Assembly (NCBI GenBank): GCA_032164295.1
Contig: JAJHTX010000001.1
Span: 2,604,001 to 2,668,000 of the forward strand
DNA from: Inonotus obliquus
Lineage: Eukaryota; Basidiomycota; Agaricomycetes; Hymenochaetales; Hymenochaetaceae
DNA length: 64,000 bases
Reading direction: 5' to 3'
The position numbers were made by a program, and so were the translations under genes. Numbering within the stretch: position 1 is the stretch's first letter; every line of letters starts with the position of its first letter. This document shows, one piece after another, positions 14,213-25,798 of the stretch. The notes beneath the pieces are model-generated. The model was not told where the DNA came from and did not search any database. It saw nothing but the letters and a program-made list of their open reading frames with translations.

Positions 14213-14790
14213 TCTCCTCTTTTCATCCTCCCCGACCTCGCCGACATAGCAACGACGCGCTTTTCAGCCTTGAGCCCTCGACCCAAGCTGATCCGCCTTC
14301 TTTCGTTCCTTCCATTTTGCACTTGTGTATTCAATTCGTTTCGTTCCTACGATCGTTGCTAGCTTCGGTTTGGGCGGCCCCATTTGGATGTCTTTGTTTT
14401 CTCCCTTCGACCTTTGATTTCCTTCGTTATCGACTCTGCACATTGCATAGGAGGGTGGATAAATAAGTGTAGTAGTATGCTTATTCGTTATTTTTTTGCT
14501 TATACGGACTGCGTCCTTCTTGGATACATATTTACCTTCTCGGATATATACTTACTCGATGTAGAATTAGGCAAATCGTCAATGATTAACTAGATTTGCG
14601 TTTCCTATTGGAGCGCAAAGAAATTGAAGGATTGTCGCAGCGATCATTATTACGTAATGGGTCTCTTGGTTAGTGATGATGTCATTTCCACTGCGGTGCA
14701 CCTCACTGCCTCCCTGACGGAACATCCAGACCATCTATCTACTCACGAAGGGGAGCACGCTTGACTCCTACCTCTTGCCAAAGCACACTC
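14213..14790. other. intergenic
   Basis: Terminator and promoter space between two plus-strand genes. It is T-rich in its first half, consistent with a 3' UTR. Nothing coding was identified. Confidence 0.45.
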
Positions 14791-15704
14791 ATGTCATCAT
14801 CATTCCCGGACTACTATGAGCTGCTAGGTGTCCAGCCGACAGCGAGCCAGGATGAAATTCGTCAGGCGTACAAAAGGGAAAGTCTCAAGTCTCATCCAGA
14901 CAGACTTGCTGGTGCACCCCCTGCCGAAGTAAGAAGAGCAACTGAGAGGTTCCAAGTAAGTTTCGTTTTCTTCCTTATTTCACTGTATCTATGGAACATG
15001 TATTTACTACCAAGTCTATTGTTTTTAAATTAAAGGCAGTAGCAGACGCGTATTACGTCCTTTCAGATGCAACCCGTCGGCGTGAATATGACTCCTTGCG
15101 AAGGTCACGCAGTTCAAATGAACGAACAACAGACCCAAGTGCCTCCGCGAACTTCTTTGCTAACTTCGCTAGCATGTTCACTGGTGCTTCTGCGGGAAGC
15201 TCTGACGCAGGCCGTGGTGAAGATATTCCTCAGCGTCCGGATGCAGAAGGCGTGTTTGGCGACGTGTTCGAAGAGGTAAGTCCTTTATGCCGTACTGTTC
15301 ATGCTCGTTATATTCCTTCCGCATATTCGATCTGAATTACTTGTGACGTATCATACTGATCGAACATGACTTATTTAGTTGCTTCGTCCCGAAGTCGAGC
15401 GTATTGTTCCCCTTTGGGCATTGCTCGGAGCAGTTTGCGGAGCCGGACTCGGTTTCATTGTAGCTAATGTACCTGGTCTCGTCGTTGGCGGCGTCGCAGG
15501 CAATCGTCTCGGAGCAATACGTGATGCGAAAGGCAAGAGCGTCGCCGCCGTATTCTCGCAACTTGGTGGGAATCAGAAGGCCGAGGTATTATTTCGCATT
15601 TTACTTTGCCAGTTCTATCGATCAATAACACTTCTGGTTTCCTTTTCTAGATCCTTCGCGCTCTGGCTATGAAGGTCTTAGGTACAGCTGCCTCTAGCTT
15701 CTAG
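14791..15704 (+). CDS. J-domain co-chaperone with C-terminal glycine-rich hydrophobic region
   Basis: Hsp40-type co-chaperone of 221 residues. Exons by inspection are 14791-14955, 15036-15275, 15379-15585 and 15651-15704, which sum to an intact frame. The J domain is residues 7-75: DYYELLGVQPTASQDEIRQA, SLKSHPDRLAGAPPA with the HPD tripeptide that stimulates Hsp70 ATPase, and AVADAYYVLSDATRRREYDS. A Phe/Ala/Ser-rich linker (SANFFANFASMFTGASAG) leads to a second conserved part with LRPEVERIVPLWALLGAVCG and VANVPGLVVGGVAGNRLGA, a glycine-zipper-like hydrophobic pair that may touch a membrane. The ATG at 14791 is chosen because the upstream in-frame TTG is not needed. Similar small J proteins occur throughout basidiomycetes; the client is unknown. 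Confidence 0.85.
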
Positions 15705-16287
15705 GGCTTATATTTCCTCCATCGTTCTTCCCTTTCTTGTCTGGTTACTATAATTTGGTCTTCTGCGTGCTAGACTTGCGCTATCTGCACGATAATCGAT
15801 GCCTTTACGCTTCTAATGTATCCGGGATTCTGAACATCCCTAAATTTTCAGCTTCTTCCGTAGCGACAGGGATACATGGTTTTCTATTGCGGTTGATGGT
15901 TAAGTTACAAATATATGCTTTCGCTATTGAGACATGAGACTGTATGGATGATTGATGTATTTCCTGAAACGAAAATGAAGTACTTGTAAAAGCAAAATGA
16001 TGAGAGAAAAATGATAATATTAACGACCCATCCACGACTAGTTTTTGTTGATCCTCCGTTTGAGTGTCAAGTATATAACGATCTCCGCATTTTGAAATAG
16101 GAAGGAAAACAGAGTCCAGATAGGAGAATATAAGGAACTGACCCAATACGAGCGGTACCTATATTCAGAGGAAGACAACAGAACCGCCTTCGAACTTTGG
16201 ACCACTCGGCACGAAGTACTTTCGTATGTGTGCCGCAAGAGTCTGGGTAGTATCGCTCAGCAAGGCCTGTCTTCGGGACGAAATCAC
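15705..16287. other. intergenic between convergent genes
   Basis: 3' flanks of the J-protein gene (plus) and the serine-rich gene (minus). AT-rich from 15890 to 16080. No gene or RNA feature could be supported. Confidence 0.45.
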
Positions 16288-17809
16288 CTAAAGCCACAAG
16301 TTTCCAGCCTGTCCATCTTCTTTCGTAGTAGCACCTTGTGCTTCTCGCACGGCTTTGTAATCGCTGACGCTCCCTGCCCCATTGGCAAGTGCAAGACTAA
16401 GACCAGCGACTGCTTTTTCGGTACGCTTTGATGTCACAGATACAGGTTGATCTGTAATATTACTAGGACCAGTTTCCGTGCTTCCCGCGCTCGCTGGCAG
16501 ATACTGATGGGCGAGTGATGACGAAAGCGGGTGCCCGCTACCGCTTACGAGTGAAATAGGAGAAGGTGCACCAGCGCCGAGGGACAAGTGTGATGAATTG
16601 TTCGAGTTTGAGAAGGAAAACGATAGTGGTGGCGGGCTATACTGTGATGCGGATAAAGGCCTGGATTTGAAGCGGATAGCTCGTCTATTGCGTAGCCGAT
16701 CTGCTGCACTACCGCTCGAGCTTGCTATATCTTCGTCTCCGGATGACGAATCTGTGTATGCCGACGCAGATGGTGACGAGCTACGTTCTCGACTCCGTAA
16801 AGGAATCGGAAATGGTAGCGATTCCGATTGACTAACACTAGATTGCCCGTGATAGGTTAAGGAGCTGAGCGACACAGCACGTTTTTTGGAAGGTGACCAG
16901 GACCGGAATTCGTCCGATCCCGGCGCATAGCTGGACCGGATCTCGATATCCGACAATCCGTCCTCGGAATCACTTTCTTTCCCACGAGGTGAAGACATGT
17001 TTGCTCGTTGTATGATACGTTCCCGGGCGGATAAGGGCGATGGACGTTTTCGACCGCGATTGTGGTACGCCAATTTGTATCCGGAGCCATCAGAATGTGT
17101 ATTGTTGCGAGACGACCCTCTGTTCCTATGCGCTTCAAACTCGCGCATACGGCGAACGAAACCCTCGCCCGCCTCCGAGACAGTCTTTCGTAGCTCGTCA
17201 AAAGCTTCCGAATGCATCTGCTGGAGGCCACCCACGTGTTGGTCATGGCTATTAGGACCTGCGGGCATTCCATGGCCGGCCGGTTGCTTAGCACCCGATG
17301 CTTTCGACGGGAAGAACTGAAATGCGTCCGACGTCGATGCGAATCGAGGAAGCGGCGTCGATGGTGCAGACATAGACAGAGAATTCGATAGGAGCTCTGT
17401 CTCGACCATGGGTGAGCTAGGTGATGGTTCATCGCAGGACTGCATGTCTGCATCTTCTGAAGGGCCCTGCAAGGAGATGTAAATAAGAGGCATAGTCAGG
17501 CGCTGGGAAATGGAAACATGAAACACGACTCACTTGAAGATCATGGCGAGCTCTCTTACCCCGCCTCCATGCTTCAACATCCCATTTCTCGGGTGGCTGG
17601 GCGGCAAGCAGGGATGCAGGAGAAAAGGGTGAAATGGACGGAGCTGCGGTGACACCGCATTGCTGGTTATTGATCAACAGCGGCGAGAGGACGGCATGTG
17701 AGTGATGCTTATCCGATCTTGAGAGTGGCGAAGAGGATGGTGACGAGAGTGAGGTGTGAGATCTTGAGCGGCGGTGTGATGCACGGAAGGGAGATGAGGA
17801 CATGAGCAT
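16288..17809 (-). CDS. serine-rich disordered protein, unknown function
   Basis: Not recognised. The ATG at 17809 begins MLMSSSPFRASHRRSRSHTS; a second ATG lies at 17803. Exon 1 ends in WDVEAWRRGKRARHDLQ, and a 65-bp intron (about 17533-17469) leads to GPSEDADMQSCDEPSPSS. One short helical stretch stands out, EAFDELRKTVSEAGEGFVRR followed by MREFEAHRNR. The rest is low-complexity Ser/Pro/Arg, with a possible nuclear localisation patch (NRGRKRPSPLSARERI) and repeated S-P sites (SWSPSKKRAVSLSS) that look like kinase targets. The end is EDGQAGNLWL. A regulatory, nuclear role is possible but unproven. The basic patch and WxxxxW-type stretch in exon 1 may be the conserved core. Confidence 0.65.
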
Positions 17810-19349
17810 CGATCGAAGGAAGAAAGGACGAAAGCGGCAAAGACGACGACTACACAAATGAAGTGCGCGACGTCCTGCAGCGGTGGAAGAGATGGCGAGG
17901 AGTAAGTAGACGATGTAGGAGAGTACTTGCTTGAGGAGGAGGAAAGGAGTGGAAGCAATATTATAAATATAAATACTGCATCTAGTATGCGTAATGTAAT
18001 AAGCACGTGGTATCTGGGGTCCTTCTTTCACTCTTACTCCCATTTTCTTTCCCTAAAGTGCTCGTCTTTGCTTTGCTCCCGTACTCCTTCTTTGGTGCAA
18101 AGCAAGTGTGCGACTCGATATCCTTTTTTTCTCTGAAATAAGACCGGGACCATGGTAAGGATCGACTGATGACATCCACTTTCTCTCCAGTCAGGACAGA
18201 ACACTTTGAGTTACTGTGTCCGTGGCCAACTCTATCACAGTCAGAGTCACCTGCCCTCCCGTGGTTGCGGTCAGCCCAGGCAAGATTCACCTTCTTGACC
18301 TTCGGTAGAGTGGCGCAGATATTCAATCAATGAAAGAGAGGCTCACCTCTTATCACCATGAACCTACAGTACTTCCCCGATTTTGCAGCGAGTCTCACCC
18401 AACTCCACTGGAAAAACCCTACCAACCATCCATGACATACCACCACAGCAGTCGTTTGATGCTCGGAACCTTGAGATTCTCACCTTGAAACTGACTCTAA
18501 CGGAAGAGCTAACCTTGAATGTTTAAACTTCAGGCGAGATTCTCACCTTGCTAAGCCAAAAGATTGGCCACAACGGTCAGCCTTGCGTCAGTGCCTCCAC
18601 GGACCGCGAACACCCCTGCGGGGTTGAACAACCACATTTTTATTCAAATCCAATTCAATCTCTAACAGCACTGTCCGGTCCGTCTAGAACTCGTTTATTC
18701 CCATGCTCACGAACTTCCGTTGGACTAGGATACTTTTGCTCTTTCGAAGATCCTTCTGGACGTACAGGTGATGTAACCAGGCCCTCTTGATATCGGACTC
18801 ACCCTCATTTGATAGTTCTCCGCATATCGAAGGGATCGAACTACTCTGCAGATCGTGTTGCTCTACCACCAATCTACTCTTCTCTCATGAAGTCGTGAAA
18901 CTCGACCATCATTTGTCTTCTTTGGACACGCTTGATCTGCGTAACGGCGTCAAGCAGCGTCCGCATTGGCAGATAACAGCGGCATCTTCAGTTCTGAATC
19001 TATCCTTGGCAGCATACTCAATATCAAAGAAGCACTCCGGTCATTCCATCTTATTTTCGCGGATGGCCCGTGACACGATGCGAAGCGCGATCCGGAGGCG
19101 ATTCTGCATAACTTTCGCCATTCGGCCGATATATTATAAGTTGAGGTGTACTACTCTGATCTTGGCGGCCGATAACAGTTGTGTCTATGACCTAGTGACC
19201 TTTCTAATATTCAGTATAAATAAATATATCATCGTGAACTGAAGACAACAAAAGTTCGGTGGTACTGTTTGCACATAACTGAGAATGAGAATGGTACTGG
19301 AAGCCTGCCCGTCAAGAGTAACTTTCAGAGAACCTTGTTCAAGTCGCCG
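17810..19349. other. intergenic, no gene supported
   Basis: About 1.5 kb upstream of the serine-rich gene and downstream of the large minus-strand gene. It has a short repeated phrase (GAGATTCTCACCTT at about 18471 and 18537) and several mid-size open frames without an ATG or family signal, including one at 18787-19242 that starts on TTG. I see no coding evidence. Confidence 0.45.
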
Positions 19350-22300
19350 TCAGTTTTCCTTAGCTATGCGATATTTCAGCAACACTTCTAATGACTGATC
19401 CAAAACATAGAACGAGATCAAGTATACCTTCGTTAAGAACCTCTCGCAGACCTGAATTAACCGCGGATCGGACTGCCTGGCATTTTCCGCAGCAGACGGT
19501 CGAGATTCTCCCGCATTGTCATTTCCGACATCATTACCATTGAAACGCCCGGTTTGTGCGGAACAAACCAAGCTCTCAAGCGAGGTGTAGAGACTGATTG
19601 TCATCGGCAAGTTCAACATGAGGCGTACTATATTGCAAGACCAGAATGGCAAGTTGTCATAAGTCAGCATTCCAGCTAACGCATTTAAAGAAAAGGAAAC
19701 GCGACCGGACCTACGACAATGTCACTGCGGTCCAACAGCGCTCCGAGAGCAGTACAAATTTTTTCTGTAGCACTTAAAACTCTCAGTGCTCTGTTTCCCT
19801 TTGGCAATTTCGGGAATGTTATTGGTTGAGATGAGATGGAATCCTCGTCTGGAGTCAAGACGCCGCATTCTTCAAGGTGTCCGCTTGTAAGGAGAATGAG
19901 AACGTCCCGAAGGTAGTCCCATGTCTCGACTACGAGCAAAGGATCCATGTTCTTCTTAATCGAGAGTGAAACGTACGATGCGAATGCAGCTGTTGAGTTA
20001 GACGTTAGAATAGTGGAACTGGGGTGGATTGAAAGATAGCGAAAAGTTACCAGCAAGATACAAGTCAGTGCCAACCGTGTCCAGGGCTAGATTATAGGCA
20101 CCTTCATCATTCCAAGACTTGCTCGACTTTGAGGCAGGTGAACCAGCTCCCACCCCTACATTTATCTCGATCATTTCAGCTTGACCAGCAGATCTATTCA
20201 TCTGGCGTTGTCCATGCGCGAACGAAAGACAGTTCAACAGAGATATTCTCAAAGTAGGTGTACCAAGACGCCGCGAAAGAAATTTAACAAGGTCGGCAAG
20301 TAGTGCGAAGGACGTAGCAGGTAAGCATTTGGTAGCGTTATGTTTGAGGAATAAGGATAGGAAGTCCAGCAGCGCGACGAGTCCATTTGGAACACCCGGA
20401 GCAAGGAGAAAGTTGCCGATGGCATCGCCCATTATCATGCTAATCAATTTTTGTCATTTCTAAACTGCGAACGCAATGTTTGGTCATCATACCGCGATAC
20501 CTTCTCAATTGCTATATGCACTAGGAATCAGCGGCTAATCAGGTATTTCAAGAAATAGTGTTGTACCGTTTGCGACCTTGGTAAAGAACGGGATGTTCTT
20601 GTTGAAAGAAAGGAGGACTTTCTCTATGGTCTTAGGCTCCAAAGCATTCAAGCAACGTATTATTTCGACTTTGACTACAAGACGTTTCAGCTGGGAAGAT
20701 ATTTTCTTTCAGTAAACCATACCTTTAGTATGCGTTTCTTCCTTGATTTCTTCTAGCTCAGCAAAGAACGCCACTAACTGTTCCGTGACAAGAGTGAGAT
20801 CACCGGGGGCTAGTTGATCACTCCAGTTCTCAAAGAGCTCAGCGATGCACCATGTGGTGCGATGAAGTCGTAAGGAACTGGCACTATCCGTTACCCTGCT
20901 TCCTTGGTCACGGATTTGATGCTGATAATCTGTGTCAACTATAATGCCAATAGGTTTAAAAATGGCCTACTGCAAGAGCTGTCAAGGAACTGCAAGGGTT
21001 CAGTGATACCACCGTCCTCAGAGCATGTTCCAAGCCAGAAGAACCGAATTCAGTTCGCTCCGCCTGCGCACCATTCTCATTCCAAAGTACTAGAGGCAAA
21101 GATTTGTCGAGATGACATAGCCAGTTCGCTGTCTGAAAATTGAAATAAGCACTGATGATCATCAGCAACACGAGTCAACGTACCACTGCAATCACGACAT
21201 CGAACCCGATAATTCTTGGGTCGTTCCATTTGTCCCATATCCACGAAATTGAGGCTCCCCAGTGCAAAAGAATAAGTTGCGCATCGTCTAGGTCATCCGG
21301 TGCGAGTGCCGTTGTTGGGAGCTGAGATGTCAGCGGAAAAATTGCATGCATCAGTTCGAGCATGCAAGCCAAAGTCTGCGGCTGAAACGGCGTCAAATGA
21401 TGACTTGAACGGAGCCGGTAAGCAGTTTCTGCGGACTACGCCTATCAGATCCTGTGAGTCCTGACACTTCCATATCCCTCACCGAGTACAGGGCAATTGT
21501 CATTGCAAAAGCGGTTCGTAAATGTCGAACAGCAGGTGTGTTCTCGGAGACAGCCAAGTCCCGTGCTTGTTTGGCGAATCCTTCCACAAGAGGTTGCAGA
21601 CATTCAACAACGCATTCAGGGTTGATACTGTCCTACTTGTAAACCAAGATTCAACTAAGAGATTCGGTTCCCTTACTCAGTTTCGGCCCATGGATCGCAA
21701 TCCTCAAGGTCAGATCTAATGACAAAAGCTGCGAATAGAATGCACAGAGCGAGTCGTTTGGCGGCCGGAGAGGCATATCCAGAGCGTAGTAATTCAGGAA
21801 ACTGCCTCCATGTTTCTATGGAGTCTTGGGTCAGCAGAGCCCTTGAAAAGTAATGCAACTCACTTGGTAATTGACACGCTGCACGCAGATTGTCTTCTTT
21901 CTTATAATTCAATAAACTCGGTAGTGGACTATCTTTTTGCCCTACTAGTTTCCATCGACAGCCCGCAATATGCGAGATGCATTCCCAGCAAGCAGCGAAC
22001 AACTTATCAACCCAGCACGCCAGCATGTCGCCAGAGTGATACGGCTCTTCATTCAAAGCAATGTGCAGTAGTTGCTTACGGATGTCCAGAAGGATACGCA
22101 AGAATTCTGCGTCGACTGAAGCCGGATAGCTAAGTGTCAGTGCAATACAGAAGATGAACGAAGAGGAAGCTCACAGATTGCGATGGTGCATCTCGTGAGA
22201 TCTTGATTCTCATGTCCAGATAGTAGACCGCCAGCTTCTGCCTCAACGAAAAGGAGAATATCAGTGAAACAAGCCTCTAGCTCTTCAGCAGCACTTTCAT

Positions 22301-22560
22301 CCTGAAACGAGATGTCAAATACATTCAGGTAAAGGACGGTAAAGAGAGACTTGAAGAAGCTTTCCCAGACTATCTCTGATAGCGTACAGTTGATTAACAG
22401 CGAGAATAGCATTCCTTGAAACGGCTTCAGTCGGCTTGAAAAGATCACCAGACGGAGAAGGCGGTTTGCCAAATTCCACAGGCCGAGGTATTACGCCTTT
22501 CCCGTAGCATTCAGGTGTTTCATATCCAGAGTCACACTGAGTATCGCTCGACTGTGACAT
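19350..22560 (-). CDS. large multi-exon helical protein, unknown function
   Basis: Not recognised, but clearly a single spliced gene because helical exons in matching frames follow each other over 3.2 kb with consistent GT/AG borders. The start at 22560 gives MSQSSDTQCDSGYETPECYG and then AVNQLYAIRDSLGKLLQ. Later exons include ELEACFTDILLFVEAEAGG, EFLRILLDIRKQLLHIALNE, QLPTTALAPDDLDDAQLILL with SWIWDKWNDPRIIGFDVVIA, DLTLVTEQLVAFFAELEEIK, VEIIRCLNALEPKTIEKVLL, GDAIGNFLLAPGVPNGLVAL, and a last exon ending LEVLLKYRIAKEN. Predicted length is about 900 residues. It is almost entirely alpha-helical with leucine-rich helices, compatible with an ARM/HEAT-type solenoid, but no named family is evident. 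About ten introns. Exon borders are approximate. Confidence 0.65.
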
Positions 22561-22801
22561 AGTCCAGTATGATGAGAAAAATAAATGGAGGCCGTGTAGC
22601 CAGGAAGACAGACAGCAGAGCCCGACAGAGGACCAGGTTGGATAATACAACGCGAAAGAGAAACACGTGTACGCGGTCACCCGACTCGACACAGCCACGC
22701 TGAAGACGTGATTTTATAGTAGTTGTCAGTTCAGATCGCCTGATTTGCTCCCGATAAGCCTCCTTCTTGGAGTTCTCGCATTTTGTGTACATATTATAGC
22801 T
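22561..22801. other. divergent promoter region
   Basis: 241 bp between the start of the large minus-strand gene and the start of the first acyl-CoA ligase on plus. Nothing else was seen in it. Confidence 0.4.
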
Positions 22802-25457
22802 ATGTCTATCTTGATTCCTAGAGGTAAGTCTCTTCTCTCCAATTTTGAAGCTTCGTTCACTAACACTCTTTAAGAGTTTCGCCCGACTCCATCAAGCATT
22901 CCTCCAGAGCATACCTGCTTTAGGATGAGGCTTCCCAAAGGGTCCAACCTACCCGTACACTTTCATCCTCTAGTAGGCGGATACACTGATCCGATGCAGT
23001 ATGAAAGAACTCATGTAAGCTACAATTGGCGCTCTTAGAATCCCTTGCAGTTTGTCCTTCGAGGGGCTGCTATCTATCCACATAAACTCGCTATAGCTCA
23101 TCCGGATGTAGGGAAACCGGTTGCGTATACGTACTCCGTCTGGTAAGTATTCGGAGCTACTCGCTACTCGAGTCTGGGTGAATAAAGTATCCACAGGGCA
23201 CAAAGAATACAGAATCTGGCATACGCTTTAATCTGTTCAGGGATTAAGCCAGGGGATAGAGTAGCCATAATCTCGCCCAACACGTAGGTCCATTCCTTCT
23301 CGTCGAGTTATACAGCTGACTTCATATGTCTTCAGCCCAATGATGGCAGGTGTGTGGTAACTACAATTAGCAAGAACATATAGTTACCGCGTGCTAGATG
23401 CATTACATGGCGTGCTTGCCGCCCGCGCAATACTCGTACCAATAAATATCAGGCTTACGAAGAATGAAGTTCACTATATACTCGAGCACTCCGGGGCGAA
23501 ACTAATCCTTGTTGATCATGAATACGCACACTATACAATGGATACAAAGATCCCAGTAATAATCAGCAAGGACACTGGCAGATTTGGATGTCCATATGAG
23601 GAATTCCTGGCGAAGGGCCGACAGCATAGCAACGAACACGGTTGGCCAGGACTCGAACTGGAGGTGGATGAAAATGTGGGTGCCTTGCTATGTTACACGT
23701 AAGGATTTTCTTGATCATCCGCTCGTGCAACGTCACCGACTCCGCTTCCAGCTCTGGTACTACAGGCAAGCCGAAAGGTGCCCTTCTGACACTGAGAGGT
23801 AGGGTCTGTATTAAAATGCGTTTGTACAGAATAACCGACATCTTATAGGCTTATACTTGGGTGCCGTTGGAAATGCTTACGAAGCGAGGTTAGTTCGTTG
23901 TGACGATGGTTCCATATCTTGGTAAAGCATGCCTCCCTAGGATGACCTCGGACTCTGTGTATCTCTGGTGCGTCCGTCATACGACCCAGCATTATCCGAT
24001 GGCCAACAGTTGTAGTACTTTGCTTTAGGATTCTGCCAATGTTTCACGTCGCTGGCTGGACCTTTCCATGGGTCATAACTTTCTCATTCGCTACACAGGT
24101 GTCTATGTATCCTTTGATCACCGTGTCGACTGATTCGTCCTGACAAGCTGTGACTGTTTCCAGATAACTCAACGCGCGGTCTCTTACCCTCAGATATGGT
24201 GGCATCTACGAAACTCAGGGGTTACGCACTATTGTGGAGCACCCACTGTCCAGGTAGTCTATCCGGATGAGTCGTTATTGCTCCCTCCTACTGAATTCCG
24301 AGATAGATCGGTATTGTGACACATCCGGACGCCGTAAAGCTGGAGAAGCCCGTGATCACAATGGTCGGAGGTTCGGCACCAACTGCCCACCTTATTGGCG
24401 AGCTAGAGAAGAAGAACATACGAATTATACATCTTTTCGGGTTAACGTGGGTTGCCTCAGTTTATATGGGGATCCTTTCTTACTCCATTTTTAGGGAGGT
24501 AAAGAAATGCGATTTCAATATGGCCTTAAAGTCTCACGGTGATGTAGACATACGGACCCCTGACACGAAACTATGAACAGCCATCCTGGAACGATCTCTC
24601 TCTCGAAGCACGAGCCAAGTTCATGGCACGACAGGGTCATGCCTTTTCCACTGCACAAGAGATTCGAGTTGTATATCAAGATGAATCCAACGAACTCACA
24701 GACGTGCCAGCTGACGGCAAGACTGTTGGGGAGGTCGTGGCTCGGGGCAACACTGTTATGAAGGAGGTGAGGTCTCCAGACATTAACTCTCTTGGTGGTA
24801 GTAAACTTCTACTGCCGCGTTTGCATTTAGTATTTTCACGATGCCGAGGCAACTAGAAGAGCCTTCAGGGGTGGATATTTTGGTACGGGTGACCTTGCAG
24901 TTTTGCATGAAGATGGGAGCATCTCTATTCAGGACCGAAGCAAGGACATCATCATTTCCGGTGGAGAGGTGAGGCTTCATTATTCTACCTTGAGATGTGC
25001 CCTATCACGACTAACGCGCATACCTTAATCCAAGAACGCGTCAAGCCTTGCCATTGAACAAGGTCAGGAGCACCATCAACTTCAAGGTATAAAGGCCCAG
25101 TATCTTATCGATGAAATTAGAATTGGCAGAACATCCCGCCGTCCATGAGGTTGCAGTGGTCGCGAGACCTCACCCCAAGTGGGGTGAACGTCCAATGGCA
25201 TTCGTGATCCTCACTCCAACAGCCGAAAAGGAGTACGCGGGAAGACACCAAGAGCTCGAAGCTGACCTTAAGAAATTTGCGAAGACACATCTACCCGGAT
25301 TTGCACGACCTGAATGGGTGCAAGTGGTAGATGAGCTCCCGGTATGTCCATGTATAAGCGGGTTAGAGCGGAGGCAATGGAACTGACATCGTGATAGAAA
25401 ACCTCAACAGGCAAGATCATGAAGACGGCACTCCGAGGCTTCGTTGCTAAATTGTAA
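22802..25457 (+). CDS. AMP-dependent acyl-CoA ligase (ANL superfamily), copy 1, peroxisomal
   Basis: Activates a carboxylic acid with ATP to an acyl-AMP and then to the CoA thioester; the substrate is unknown. Motifs in spliced order: start [52 protein letters not shown], then a 14-nt exon for PMMA (23336-23349), [39 protein letters not shown] (P-loop-like motif), [66 protein letters not shown], where the Glu comes from a 4-nt exon at 24495-24498, [60 protein letters not shown] and [12 protein letters not shown] with the C-terminal catalytic Lys. The C-terminus AKL is a PTS1 variant. About 16 exons. All frames join without stops. A tandem paralogue lies 342 bp downstream. Confidence 0.88.
24495..24498 (+). 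other. 4-nt micro-exon in acyl-CoA ligase copy 1
   Basis: The bases GGAG sit between an AG acceptor (24493-24494) and a GT donor (24499-24500), flanked by introns of 48 bp (24447-24494) and 49 bp (24499-24547). Joined to AC upstream and ACATACGG downstream, they supply the third base of Thr and a Glu codon and complete the family motif GLTETYGP. Skipping the exon breaks the frame. Confidence 0.85.
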
Positions 25458-25798
25458 AGGTACATTAAATGATATAATAATTTCATGACTGGATGATAAA
25501 GAATGTATTCACTGCTACTCATGGAAGTAGTCCTTTGACAGCCTCAGTGGGAAGGATCAAAACGGAAGAGCGCTGTTGCACTAGAGCACGACTTGTTGGT
25601 TAGAATTATGATACGCCGGTTTGAAGCGAGCCTATCGTGTGATTTGCGATGATCATGGGACTGGAAACTTGAAAGCACAGCCACGAGTTCCCTTGACCAT
25701 ATAAAAAGGCTACTTAAAATACCCCTACTTTGACCTACTTTCACACGGTCTTGTTCAACCCTGCAACATATCAACATCGAATTCTGACGCCCGCGGAA

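Noticed and set aside
18787..19242. A 151-codon open frame on plus.
   Set aside because: It starts on TTG, has no family features, and lies in a region without coding character.
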